Shown: positions 16,096 to 23,174 of the stretch, piece after piece
Numbering within the stretch: position 1 is the first letter of the stretch
How the letters are laid out: each line of letters starts with the position of its first letter
Assembly (NCBI GenBank): GCA_002344825.1
Contig: DDUN01000029.1
Location: 1-44,452, forward strand
Direction: 5' to 3'
Source: Candidatus Multiplicimicrobium inquinatum
GTDB taxonomy: Bacteria > Omnitrophota > Omnitrophia > Omnitrophales > Aquincolibacteriaceae
Length of the DNA stretch: 44,452 nt
Position numbers and translations under genes: made by a program
Notes under the pieces: model-generated
The model's database searches: none
Seen by the model: only the letters and a program-made list of their open reading frames with translations
Told to the model about the DNA's origin: nothing

Positions 16096-17391
16096 TCAAA
16101 TCCGAATATGATTCATATAAATATACATATCGTAAATGTACTCGTCGGGCACGCGATCATATGTCAAAAACCCTGAGGCGTCGGCAATATTCCATGAAAA
16201 ACCTCCCGTCAGCAGCAAATAAAGCAGTCGCTCATCCATTTCACAAATTATTCTTTTTTCCGGAAATACCGGCAAATCAAAATGCAGCCCATAAGGCGGT
16301 TTAAAATAAAAAGTAGCAACTTTGGAGTGTGCATATTTTATTTGAAAAACCCAATCTATATTTGCATTAGCGCGCGTCAGCGCCGAAACAAATCTCTGAT
16401 GCGCCAACTTCAATAGATGTTCAAAATTAACCAAAGGTGAAAGCGACAAAGACTCAAAACAATAAGGTACCTTACTAGCAACATGTGCGATGAACTCGTC
16501 TCTTCCCTTTTTGTCATCATAGAATGCGACTGCTTCTTTTAACGAAACCCCTGGCGCATGATCAAGATCGACTACCGTCCCCGGCTTCATGTTGAGCGGC
16601 AAAAACTTATCGCCCGCCTGTAAGTTTTCTGAGAGAAACACATAAGGCGCATTTGGATTTTCAGCCCAAGACATTTCATAGTTTTTTAAATAATTTTTAC
16701 CGGATAAAACATGGCTGCTGGCTGAGCACATGAAATATTTCGGCCGAATTGCTCTTAAACATTCAACCATCGTATTCTGGTACTGCTTTAAAATTTGGGC
16801 AGCCCGTTTTTTCTTAAATTCCAATGATAGGTTTTTGTAAAAAGCAGGGTAACCGGACCCGCCTGCCGGCGGAACAAGCGCTAACTCGAAATTGTATTGC
16901 TTAAGATACTCATAAATTCCTGGGTAAGGAGGGTTATCATTAGCAAAATAGATCGATTTGTCGCCGTAGTGAATGAGCAGCGAGGAATCAATAAGATGGT
17001 TCAGTTCATGGGCAGGATCCGCCTCAATGACTTCAAATGCCAGGCTGGGAGAAACGCGAAAAACCTCCCTCGGCTTTAAAAGAATCACGTCAGCAAATTC
17101 AAAATTGAAATACCTTAAGAAGTTAACCACATAATTTGGTTTTTTATCCATTAAAATAATTTTTGCATTGCGATCAAGCTTGGCGATTGTCTTTGAACAG
17201 CAGTGATCTTCATGAATATGCGAAATAAAAATATAGTCAAGCCTGCCTACTTCCTCAGGCTTAATCACCGGAGGCGGATACTGCATCCACGCTCCTCCGT
17301 AAATTGTTGTTCCTATCCAGGGATCCGTAAGAATGCGAATGCCATCATGTTCAAAAATAAAAGCAGAATCTGCAACTAATGTAACCTTCAT
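16096..17391 (-). CDS. CMAH-like metallo-beta-lactamase-fold protein lacking a Rieske domain
   Basis: A 431-residue protein with metal motif SHIHEDH (H58, H60, D62, H63), DPAHELNH (125-132) and ANDN with D152. The region PPAGGSGYPAFY (174-185), followed by a Lys/Arg-rich helix, AIRPKYF and SSHVLSGKNY, closely parallels the AGGASGFPM, LQPRIY and VESHPSDKY segments I remember in vertebrate CMP-Neu5Ac hydroxylase. KPGTVVDLD and the C-terminal LLTGGFSWN and DEYIYDMYIYMNHIRI also match CMAH's RPGATLDLG, VKNGLLWD and PDIYHHLFWNHFQIKL. The N-terminal Rieske [2Fe-2S] domain of CMAH (CxH...CxxH) is absent. It lies between a methyltransferase and pseG, so its substrate is probably a pseudaminic-type sugar or its CMP form. 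An UlaG-like hydrolase role is the alternative. Confidence 0.78.
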   Translation of the reverse strand: MKVTLVADSAFIFEHDGIRILTDPWIGTTIYGGAWMQYPPPVIKPEEVGRLDYIFISHIHEDHCCSKTIAKLDRNAKIILMDKKPNYVVNFLRYFNFEFADVILLKPREVFRVSPSLAFEVIEADPAHELNHLIDSSLLIHYGDKSIYFANDNPPYPGIYEYLKQYNFELALVPPAGGSGYPAFYKNLSLEFKKKRAAQILKQYQNTMVECLRAIRPKYFMCSASSHVLSGKNYLKNYEMSWAENPNAPYVFLSENLQAGDKFLPLNMKPGTVVDLDHAPGVSLKEAVAFYDDKKGRDEFIAHVASKVPYCFESLSLSPLVNFEHLLKLAHQRFVSALTRANANIDWVFQIKYAHSKVATFYFKPPYGLHFDLPVFPEKRIICEMDERLLYLLLTGGFSWNIADASGFLTYDRVPDEYIYDMYIYMNHIRI

Positions 17392-17394
17392 ATT

Positions 17395-18288
17395 TTATTT
17401 CCTGCCATACATTACTATTTGCCGCCCTAGATTAAGTTTCGCCAAGGCCTTGTAAAAATTATGCAGGGCTTCCGTTTTACCTGTCTTCCGCAAATTAGCT
17501 TCAAATGCGACTCGTTTTTGATGACAAGATTTCCCCAAATCCTGCTTGCCGACATAATTTTCATTAAAAAGCAGGAATATCTCCATTGGAAAACTGGCTT
17601 CTGCTAACTCAACATTGAATCCCACCCCCTGCATCAGGCGGGCAAGTGAATCTGAGTTGAAGTAATTTAAATGACCCGGAGGAGCAACCCACCACTCATC
17701 TAAGCTATGCGTATCTTTTGCAGCAACCTGAAAATCATTAAACTCATTCGGCACATCCACGATCAGAATCCCGCCGGGATTTAAAACTTTTTGATAAACC
17801 TCCGTTAACACGAGAAACGGATCGGATAAATGCTCAAGAACATTCAGCATTGTTACAACGTCGAATCTTCTCCCTTCGAACACGTCCACTTTATCCATGC
17901 CAGCGACAACCACCTCGCCGCCGATTTCCTTCGCATACTTTACAGCCTCAGGAGCGGGGTCAAAACCAAAACACTTCATGCCCTGCTTTTGAAAATAATA
18001 CAAGGCCTGCCCCCAACCGCACCCAACATCAAGCAAGGTAAGCCCCGCAAGCGACTCTTTGCCCAATACTTTTTTTAAATTGCCGCAAATATCGGAAAAG
18101 CGGCCCTCATTAAATTCCTTATCCTGCAGCTGGTTTTCAATTGCAGAGTCATTAAATCGCTTGTAATCCCCCGAGTAAAATTCTTCAGCATAAAACCGAG
18201 AAATCTCTTCCTGGCTGGGAGTCGGCTTAATCTGAAAAAAACCATACTGGGGGTGTTTTTCAAGTTGATACTTAGCATGTTCAGACAT
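17395..18288 (-). CDS. Class I SAM-dependent methyltransferase in the pse operon
   Basis: A 297-residue Methyltransf_23-type protein. Motif I is LLDVGCGWGQ (85-94), followed by CFGFDPAPEAVKYAKE, then VVTMLNVLEHLSDP and LNPGGILIVDVPNEF. The C-terminal half has APPGHLNYFNSDSLARLM, usual in sugar methyltransferases of this type. It overlaps wbqC by eight bases and is three bases from the CMAH-like gene, so it almost certainly acts on the same product. O-methylation of pseudaminic acid or an adjacent sugar is the simplest reading. Confidence 0.88.
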   Translation of the reverse strand: MSEHAKYQLEKHPQYGFFQIKPTPSQEEISRFYAEEFYSGDYKRFNDSAIENQLQDKEFNEGRFSDICGNLKKVLGKESLAGLTLLDVGCGWGQALYYFQKQGMKCFGFDPAPEAVKYAKEIGGEVVVAGMDKVDVFEGRRFDVVTMLNVLEHLSDPFLVLTEVYQKVLNPGGILIVDVPNEFNDFQVAAKDTHSLDEWWVAPPGHLNYFNSDSLARLMQGVGFNVELAEASFPMEIFLLFNENYVGKQDLGKSCHQKRVAFEANLRKTGKTEALHNFYKALAKLNLGRQIVMYGRK

Positions 18289-19003
18289 AGGGTCTCTCCA
18301 TTTTTTTACAAAAAACTGAGATATACTTCTGCGTTTCTTTCCATCCTAAATTTGCAATCACATCTAAAATTGACATGTGGCTGACAAACTCTGCGGAACG
18401 AATTTGCCGATAGGGCAAGGGAACAAATTCATGATACGAGAGAGTGATATCCCCCTGACCAGCAAAAACTCCGTCTGCTTCGATATATTCTCTCGAACCA
18501 GGAGGGCTGACATACTCATCGCACTTTAAATGTTTACAAATATTCAGCAGCCGCTGTGACCGCCCTCCTTCAATGCCGAGCTGCGAAGCCCGATAGAACT
18601 TCACCTTGCTTAGACCAAGCTTTGCAGCACACTCCGCCAAGGTTCCAATATTTAATTCGGATAAAAAGCATGCATTCACATCGGTCGCTTTTTCTGCAAG
18701 CTCCACCATTTCATTTACATGGGATGCATTTCGATATTCCTGCTGGAGCAATTTCATTTGCTTGGTTCTCCAAGTCGTCTTGGGATCGATTTTAATATCG
18801 TGAATTTTATCGGATAAATGCTGCCGTAACACAGGTACGGTAAGCCAATGGGGAGATCCGTTAATAAGAATTCGATTTCGATTCTGCCAGGAGCTTTTTT
18901 CAAATTGAACATCATCCAAAAAAACAAAATGCTCCACCTGATACATTAAATTAAAATAACCCGCCCAAGGCATATAGGTTGGCTGCATAATTGCGCACTT
19001 CAT
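18281..19003 (-). CDS. WbqC family protein
   Basis: A 240-residue protein starting MKCAIMQPTYMPWAGYF, the signature of the WbqC family, with FLDDVQFEKSSWQNRNRI, HWLTVPV, ASQLGIEG and a C-terminal MSILDVIANLGW. The family is widespread in O-antigen and nonulosonic acid loci. Its biochemical role is not firmly established to my knowledge; it may modify an acyl or amino group of a sugar. Its stop is one base before pseF's, and it overlaps the methyltransferase, so it belongs to the Pse operon. Confidence 0.92.
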   Translation of the reverse strand: MKCAIMQPTYMPWAGYFNLMYQVEHFVFLDDVQFEKSSWQNRNRILINGSPHWLTVPVLRQHLSDKIHDIKIDPKTTWRTKQMKLLQQEYRNASHVNEMVELAEKATDVNACFLSELNIGTLAECAAKLGLSKVKFYRASQLGIEGGRSQRLLNICKHLKCDEYVSPPGSREYIEADGVFAGQGDITLSYHEFVPLPYRQIRSAEFVSHMSILDVIANLGWKETQKYISVFCKKMERPYV

Positions 19004-19004
19004 A

Positions 19005-19796
19005 CTATTCTTTTGCCTTCGCCTGCTTCGAATCGGCCTTCAGCGACAAAGTGTACCCTTCATTTCGAGTATGCTTTTCTTGAAGACTCCCCACCTGCGG
19101 ATTTTCTTTTAAAAAAGAAATGATTTCATGCATCTGGAAACAGGCATTTTTATTCCATAACGCTTCATATATTTTCCCGACAAACAATAGGTCATCCGGA
19201 TAATCAACTGTCCACCTCATATGAGAATAGTCTTCGGAATTTTGATACTTCCCTATGTTGAATTTTTTGGGGTTGTTATAAATATACGAAGTAACATGCT
19301 CTCTCTCAGATTTTAATTCTGCAGATTTCCAGGCATCTTCCAAAGCAGCAAAACTAAAAACTTCTGTATCAAGCCCATCGGGAAAGGTTGGTTTAAGTGC
19401 GTTGCTCACATAGTCATACTTACCATGCAGATAAAAATTCAAAACATTTTCAACAACCACGGGATCAATAAGGGGACAATCCCCTGTAATTCTAATCACC
19501 GCATCGCCCGCTAAGCTTTTAGCGGCATAATAATACCGGTCCAGAACATCCCCTAAAGAGCCTCGATAACAACTTATTTTTCGATTCTCACACATCTCTG
19601 CAATAACGTCATCGCTCGGATCAACACTTGTGGCAACAACAAACTGCGCTCTGGAAAATAACGGCTGCAATCTTTGCCAAATTCGATACAACATCGGCTC
19701 GCCGGCAACTTTTTGCATAACCTTTCCGGGCAAACGGCTCGACGACATCCGTGCCTGGATAATGATGACGACTTTAGTTCCAGCTGCGGGGGTCAT
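19005..19796 (-). CDS. pseF: CMP-pseudaminic acid cytidylyltransferase (SpsF-like)
   Basis: A 263-residue nucleotidyltransferase that activates pseudaminic acid with CTP. The N-terminus holds the nucleotide-binding IIIQARMSSSRLPGKVM (11-27), then VATSVDPSDD, CYRGSLGDVLDRYY, RITGDCPLIDP (metal/CMP binding Asp) and a REHVTSYIY with MRWTVDYPDDL. This is the SpsF branch rather than the NeuA branch; SpsF-like enzymes take the PseF role in several pse clusters. ATG 19796 overlaps the aldo/keto reductase end by 23 bp. A longer start at 19925 would overlap by 150 bp and adds only antisense-looking residues. Confidence 0.88.
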   Translation of the reverse strand: MTPAAGTKVVIIIQARMSSSRLPGKVMQKVAGEPMLYRIWQRLQPLFSRAQFVVATSVDPSDDVIAEMCENRKISCYRGSLGDVLDRYYYAAKSLAGDAVIRITGDCPLIDPVVVENVLNFYLHGKYDYVSNALKPTFPDGLDTEVFSFAALEDAWKSAELKSEREHVTSYIYNNPKKFNIGKYQNSEDYSHMRWTVDYPDDLLFVGKIYEALWNKNACFQMHEIISFLKENPQVGSLQEKHTRNEGYTLSLKADSKQAKAKE

Positions 19797-20661
19797 AAAT
19801 TTCTTTATTCGATGTTGAAAATTTTGAGAAATCAATCTTTTCAAATAATGAAAATTTCTTTTCAATGGCACGCAGATGCACATCAAGCTCATCAACGGTG
19901 GTAACTCCAAACACAACCCCATCAAGTGACGGGTGCTCGTAAGCCTGCCTCCAAAGAGCTTCTGTCTTAGTTAATCCAGCATGCCGGCATCGCTCTAAAA
20001 ATTGATCTAATAGCGGCTGAATAGGCTTAAACCTATCGGAGAGACCATCAGGATCAGCTAAAAGAACCCCCTGTAAGAATAAGCTGCGGACATAAATTTC
20101 AGCACCTTGCTTTCTCAATGCATGGATTTTGCAATGATTTAAAACCCACGGATTAAGCAGGTTAAAAGGAAGCTGATATACATCTACTTCATATCGATCG
20201 CTAATCCGGTCAATTTCAACCGCATCGTAAACGCTTACGCCAAGCTTCTTAACGATGCCGGTTTCTTTAAGCTTCAAAACCGCTTTGAATAACTTGTCTC
20301 CATTCACACTCAGCAAGTCTTCGCTGTGATGGAAATACAACACATCAATCGACTCTCTCTTGAGAGCATGCAATGATTTATCAACATCACAATTTAAGAC
20401 GCTTAAAACGGCATCGCCATCTTGGTGCTCTCGATAAGATGGAAGCTTTGTCATGATTTTAAGACGGCTCGTCCCAGGCAAATACTCTCCAATCAAAGAT
20501 TGCGCTCTCCCATAACCGATTGCCGTATCAATAGAATCAAACTTATTTGATTCTATGACGCGTTCTATAATTTTTTGAACAATCTCCGGGCGAACCATAC
20601 CATTATGGTTTGTAATTCCATAATCCAGTCCGAATTGTGCCGTTCCAAGCCCTAATCGCAT
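19774..20661 (-). CDS. Aldo/keto reductase family oxidoreductase
   Basis: A 295-residue NAD(P)-dependent TIM-barrel enzyme. The catalytic tetrad is visible: D45, Y50 (IDTAIGYG), K72 (MTKLP) and H111 or H112 (LYFHHSED). The N-terminal LGTAQFGLDYGITN and the C-terminal GVVFGVTTVDEL cofactor-binding region are typical of AKRs that recur in nonulosonic acid and sugar loci. It lies between pseB and pseF. A role in reducing or oxidising a sugar carbonyl that then feeds the class III aminotransferase is plausible but unproven. Confidence 0.9.
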   Translation of the reverse strand: MRLGLGTAQFGLDYGITNHNGMVRPEIVQKIIERVIESNKFDSIDTAIGYGRAQSLIGEYLPGTSRLKIMTKLPSYREHQDGDAVLSVLNCDVDKSLHALKRESIDVLYFHHSEDLLSVNGDKLFKAVLKLKETGIVKKLGVSVYDAVEIDRISDRYEVDVYQLPFNLLNPWVLNHCKIHALRKQGAEIYVRSLFLQGVLLADPDGLSDRFKPIQPLLDQFLERCRHAGLTKTEALWRQAYEHPSLDGVVFGVTTVDELDVHLRAIEKKFSLFEKIDFSKFSTSNKEIYDPRSWN

Positions 20662-20668
20662 ACTCTGA

Positions 20669-21679
20669 CTAATCGTTTTTGTACTCTTTCTTTATCCACG
20701 ACTGCAAAGCACTCGCGCTCATCCATTGATGATTGTCGCCGCTCGAGTAAGTAAACCCCTCGGTACATTTTTTTCCTTCACCAATCCGCTGAGCGCAATG
20801 ATGCCAGTCATAAATTGCAGGTAGAATTTTATAGCAATCTGAGTACTCATAAGTTGTACGCGCATCCTCTTCACTGATCATAGATTCGTGTATTTTTTCC
20901 CCAGGACGAATTCCGATTATTTTTAATTTTGCTTTAGGCGCAATCGCTTTCGCCACATCCGTAATTTTCATCGATGGAATTTTGGGGACAAAAATCTCAC
21001 CGCCAATCGCTTCCTGAAGGGCTCGCCACACCAATTCGACACCGGCTTCGAGAGTGATCATAAATCGTGTCATTCGGATATCGGTAACAGGAATTGATTT
21101 TTCTTTTTTCAAAGATAAAAACAAAGGAATAATGGACCCTCTGCTGCCCATCACATTGCCATAGCGCACAACAGAGAAACAGGTTCCATTGGCTCCGGAG
21201 TATGCATTGCCCGCAACAAACAGCTTATCCGAACAAAGCTTAGTGGCACCATAGAGGTTGACGGGATTGGATGCCTTGTCAGTGCTTAAGGCAACAACCT
21301 TCTTCACTTTCGCTTCAAGTGAACACTGAATAAGATTCATTGCGCCCAACACATTCGTCTTGATACATTCAAATGGGTTATACTCAGCCGTGGTTATGAT
21401 TTTAAGCGCTGCTGCATGAACAACATAATCCACGCCCGACAATGCAAGCTGAAGCCTTGGAATATCTCTTACATCTCCCACAAAATATCGAAGCACCTTG
21501 TTCTTATCTAATTTTTCAAAATCCTGATGCATCTGCCACTGCTTCATTTCATCACGAGAATAGATGATCAGTTTTTTAGGCTTAAATTTCTTTAAAACCA
21601 TTTCGGTAAACTTTTTACCAAACGAACCTGTTCCGCCGGTAATTAGAATTGTTTTACCTTCTAAAAAATCTTTTTTCAT
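20669..21679 (-). CDS. pseB: UDP-GlcNAc 4,6-dehydratase / 5-epimerase (inverting)
   Basis: A 336-residue short-chain dehydrogenase-type enzyme and the first step of the Pse pathway: UDP-GlcNAc to UDP-2-acetamido-2,6-dideoxy-beta-L-arabino-hexos-4-ulose. It has the NADP motif GGTGSFG (15-21), STDK with D134 and K135, YGATK (Y143, K147), RYGNVMGSRGS and GGEIFVPKIPSMKI, all typical of PseB. The substrate loop reads AALKIITTAEYNP, whereas the usual form I recall is AALKQVPAAEYNP. It is followed by the aldo/keto reductase after seven bases and preceded by pseC. Confidence 0.95.
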   Translation of the reverse strand: MKKDFLEGKTILITGGTGSFGKKFTEMVLKKFKPKKLIIYSRDEMKQWQMHQDFEKLDKNKVLRYFVGDVRDIPRLQLALSGVDYVVHAAALKIITTAEYNPFECIKTNVLGAMNLIQCSLEAKVKKVVALSTDKASNPVNLYGATKLCSDKLFVAGNAYSGANGTCFSVVRYGNVMGSRGSIIPLFLSLKKEKSIPVTDIRMTRFMITLEAGVELVWRALQEAIGGEIFVPKIPSMKITDVAKAIAPKAKLKIIGIRPGEKIHESMISEEDARTTYEYSDCYKILPAIYDWHHCAQRIGEGKKCTEGFTYSSGDNHQWMSASALQSWIKKEYKND

Positions 21680-21690
21680 AAACTCTCCTT

Positions 21691-22854
21691 CTACAAATAC
21701 TTAGACACGACTTTTTTCAAAATCTTTACGACACATAACTGTTCAACAAGTTTCAATCTTGGATAAACAGGCAACGATACCGATGCTTCAAAATATTCGC
21801 GGGCACCGTCCAGCCCATTCGTTGAATAACCCAGCTTCTTATAATAAGGCTGACTTGGAATCGGGATGTAATGCACTTGAACGCCAATTCCTGCCGCAGC
21901 CAAATCATCAAAAATCTTTTTCTTGGCATCTTTGAGCTTTTTTGAAAGCAATTTAACGGGATAAAGGTGATAAGCATGCTTGGATCTTCCCGACTCAGGC
22001 ACTGTTCCGATTCCAGCAGCGTCTGCCAGCATCGCCTCGTAACGTGCAGCGATTCGGCGACGTGCAGCAATGAATCCGTCCAATTGCTGCAGTTGCGAAA
22101 TTCCCAACGCTGCCTGCATATCGGTTAAACGGTAGTTAAAGCCTAGTGCCTGCATTTCGTAATGCCAGCATCCGGGATTGGAAACTAACCGGCGCGGATC
22201 ACGCGTTACGCCATGCGTTCGCAAAATAGAAATCTTTTCGGCAAGCTTTGCATCATTTGTCACTACGGCACCGCCTTCCGCGGTCGTAATGTGTTTTACG
22301 GGATGAAAACTAAAAATCGCCGCACGACTATAGCGGCAATCACCAACAGGTCTACCTTCGTACTGCGCGCCAAGAGCATGCGCTGCGTCTTCAATCAGAA
22401 TCAGCTTATGCTTCGCTGCGAGTTTGGCGAAGGTCCGCATGTCACACGGTCTCCCGGCAAGATGGGTCACAAAAATTGCGCCTGTTTTTTTTGTAATTTT
22501 CTTTTCAGTAAGCTCCGGCGTCATATTTCCTGTCACTGGATCAACGTCAGCAAAAACAGGCTTCAATCCCGCATAAAGAAGACAATTAGAAGTGGCAAGA
22601 AATGATATTGGCGTTGTTACAACTTCGGTTCCAGGCTTGAGGTGAAGAGCGAGAGCAAGTAGATGCAGCGCGGCAGTTCCGTTAGCAACAGCCAGCGCAT
22701 ACTTTGCACCTGCTTTTATAGCCAAGGCTTTTTCGAATTCGGGAACAGCTGGTCCCTGAGTGAGGTACTCGGACTTCAAACAGCGGATCACAGACTGAAT
22801 ATCGCGGTTTGTAAGCGTCTGACGACCGTAAGGGATGAAAGACTTAGCCGCCAT
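21691..22854 (-). CDS. pseC: UDP-4-keto-6-deoxy-AltNAc 4-aminotransferase
   Basis: A 387-residue DegT/DnrJ/EryC1 PLP enzyme. It opens FIPYGRQTLTNRDIQSV with LTQGPAVPEFE, has cofactor-phosphate residues in ANGTAALHL, LIEDAAHALGA (D156) and the Schiff-base lysine in FSFHPVKHITTAEGG (K187). It transaminates the PseB product to UDP-4-amino-4,6-dideoxy-beta-L-AltNAc, which PseH then acetylates. Its ATG shares one base with the TGA of the upstream HTH gene, so the regulator and PseC are translationally coupled. Confidence 0.95.
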   Translation of the reverse strand: MAAKSFIPYGRQTLTNRDIQSVIRCLKSEYLTQGPAVPEFEKALAIKAGAKYALAVANGTAALHLLALALHLKPGTEVVTTPISFLATSNCLLYAGLKPVFADVDPVTGNMTPELTEKKITKKTGAIFVTHLAGRPCDMRTFAKLAAKHKLILIEDAAHALGAQYEGRPVGDCRYSRAAIFSFHPVKHITTAEGGAVVTNDAKLAEKISILRTHGVTRDPRRLVSNPGCWHYEMQALGFNYRLTDMQAALGISQLQQLDGFIAARRRIAARYEAMLADAAGIGTVPESGRSKHAYHLYPVKLLSKKLKDAKKKIFDDLAAAGIGVQVHYIPIPSQPYYKKLGYSTNGLDGAREYFEASVSLPVYPRLKLVEQLCVVKILKKVVSKYL

Positions 22855-23102
22855 CAGGATGCCGCCTTATCGTCGTCAGAATGAATCCAGCGGCGACCTT
22901 TGTTATAAATTTTACCCACCTTGTCTTCAAGCTCGGGTGAAAGCATACGAAGAATATCGCGCCCTAAAATGCGGTATTGCTTACCCACTTTCGCAGCCTT
23001 AATCAGCCCCCCCTTGATCATACGGGTCATGGTGCTGGGACTGATTTTCAGCAATTCCTGGGCTTCTTTTGGGGTATAGACCTCAAACTCTTTGATTTCC
23101 AT
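22854..23102 (-). CDS. Excisionase/MerR-type helix-turn-helix DNA-binding protein
   Basis: An 82-residue protein with one HTH_17-like domain: YTPKEAQELLKISPSTMTRM (helix-turn-helix, about 9-28) followed by KGGLIKAAKVGKQYRI (wing) and RDILRML. Such short winged-helix proteins act as excisionases or regulators (BldC-like). Here it is the first gene of the Pse operon and its stop overlaps the pseC start by one base, so a regulatory role on its own operon is more likely than a phage excisionase. The charged C-terminal tail (after residue 60) may contact a partner. Confidence 0.88.
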   Translation of the reverse strand: MEIKEFEVYTPKEAQELLKISPSTMTRMIKGGLIKAAKVGKQYRILGRDILRMLSPELEDKVGKIYNKGRRWIHSDDDKAAS

Positions 23103-23109
23103 GTCACAT

Positions 23110-23137
23110 ATCGTAGCTATTAGTCATTAATAGTCAA
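23110..23137 (-). promoter_or_regulatory. Putative promoter of the HTH-pse operon with spacer palindrome
   Basis: TTGACT (23137-23132) and TACGAT (23115-23110) lie 16 bases apart on the minus strand; the implied start point is about 23103, one base from ATG 23102. The spacer holds an inverted repeat, CTATTAGTCATTAATAG (23117-23133; 6-bp arms, 5-base centre). TAGTCA is also repeated at 23121 and 23131, exactly 10 bp apart. An operator inside the spacer fits autoregulation by the HTH protein. Confidence 0.5.
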
Positions 23138-23174
23138 GATATAACCTTGAAACCTTAATTGCAGGCTAAAACAG

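Noticed and set aside
22854..23102. Phage excisionase marking a prophage edge
   Set aside because: No integrase, att-like repeats or phage genes are present, and the gene is translationally coupled to pseC.
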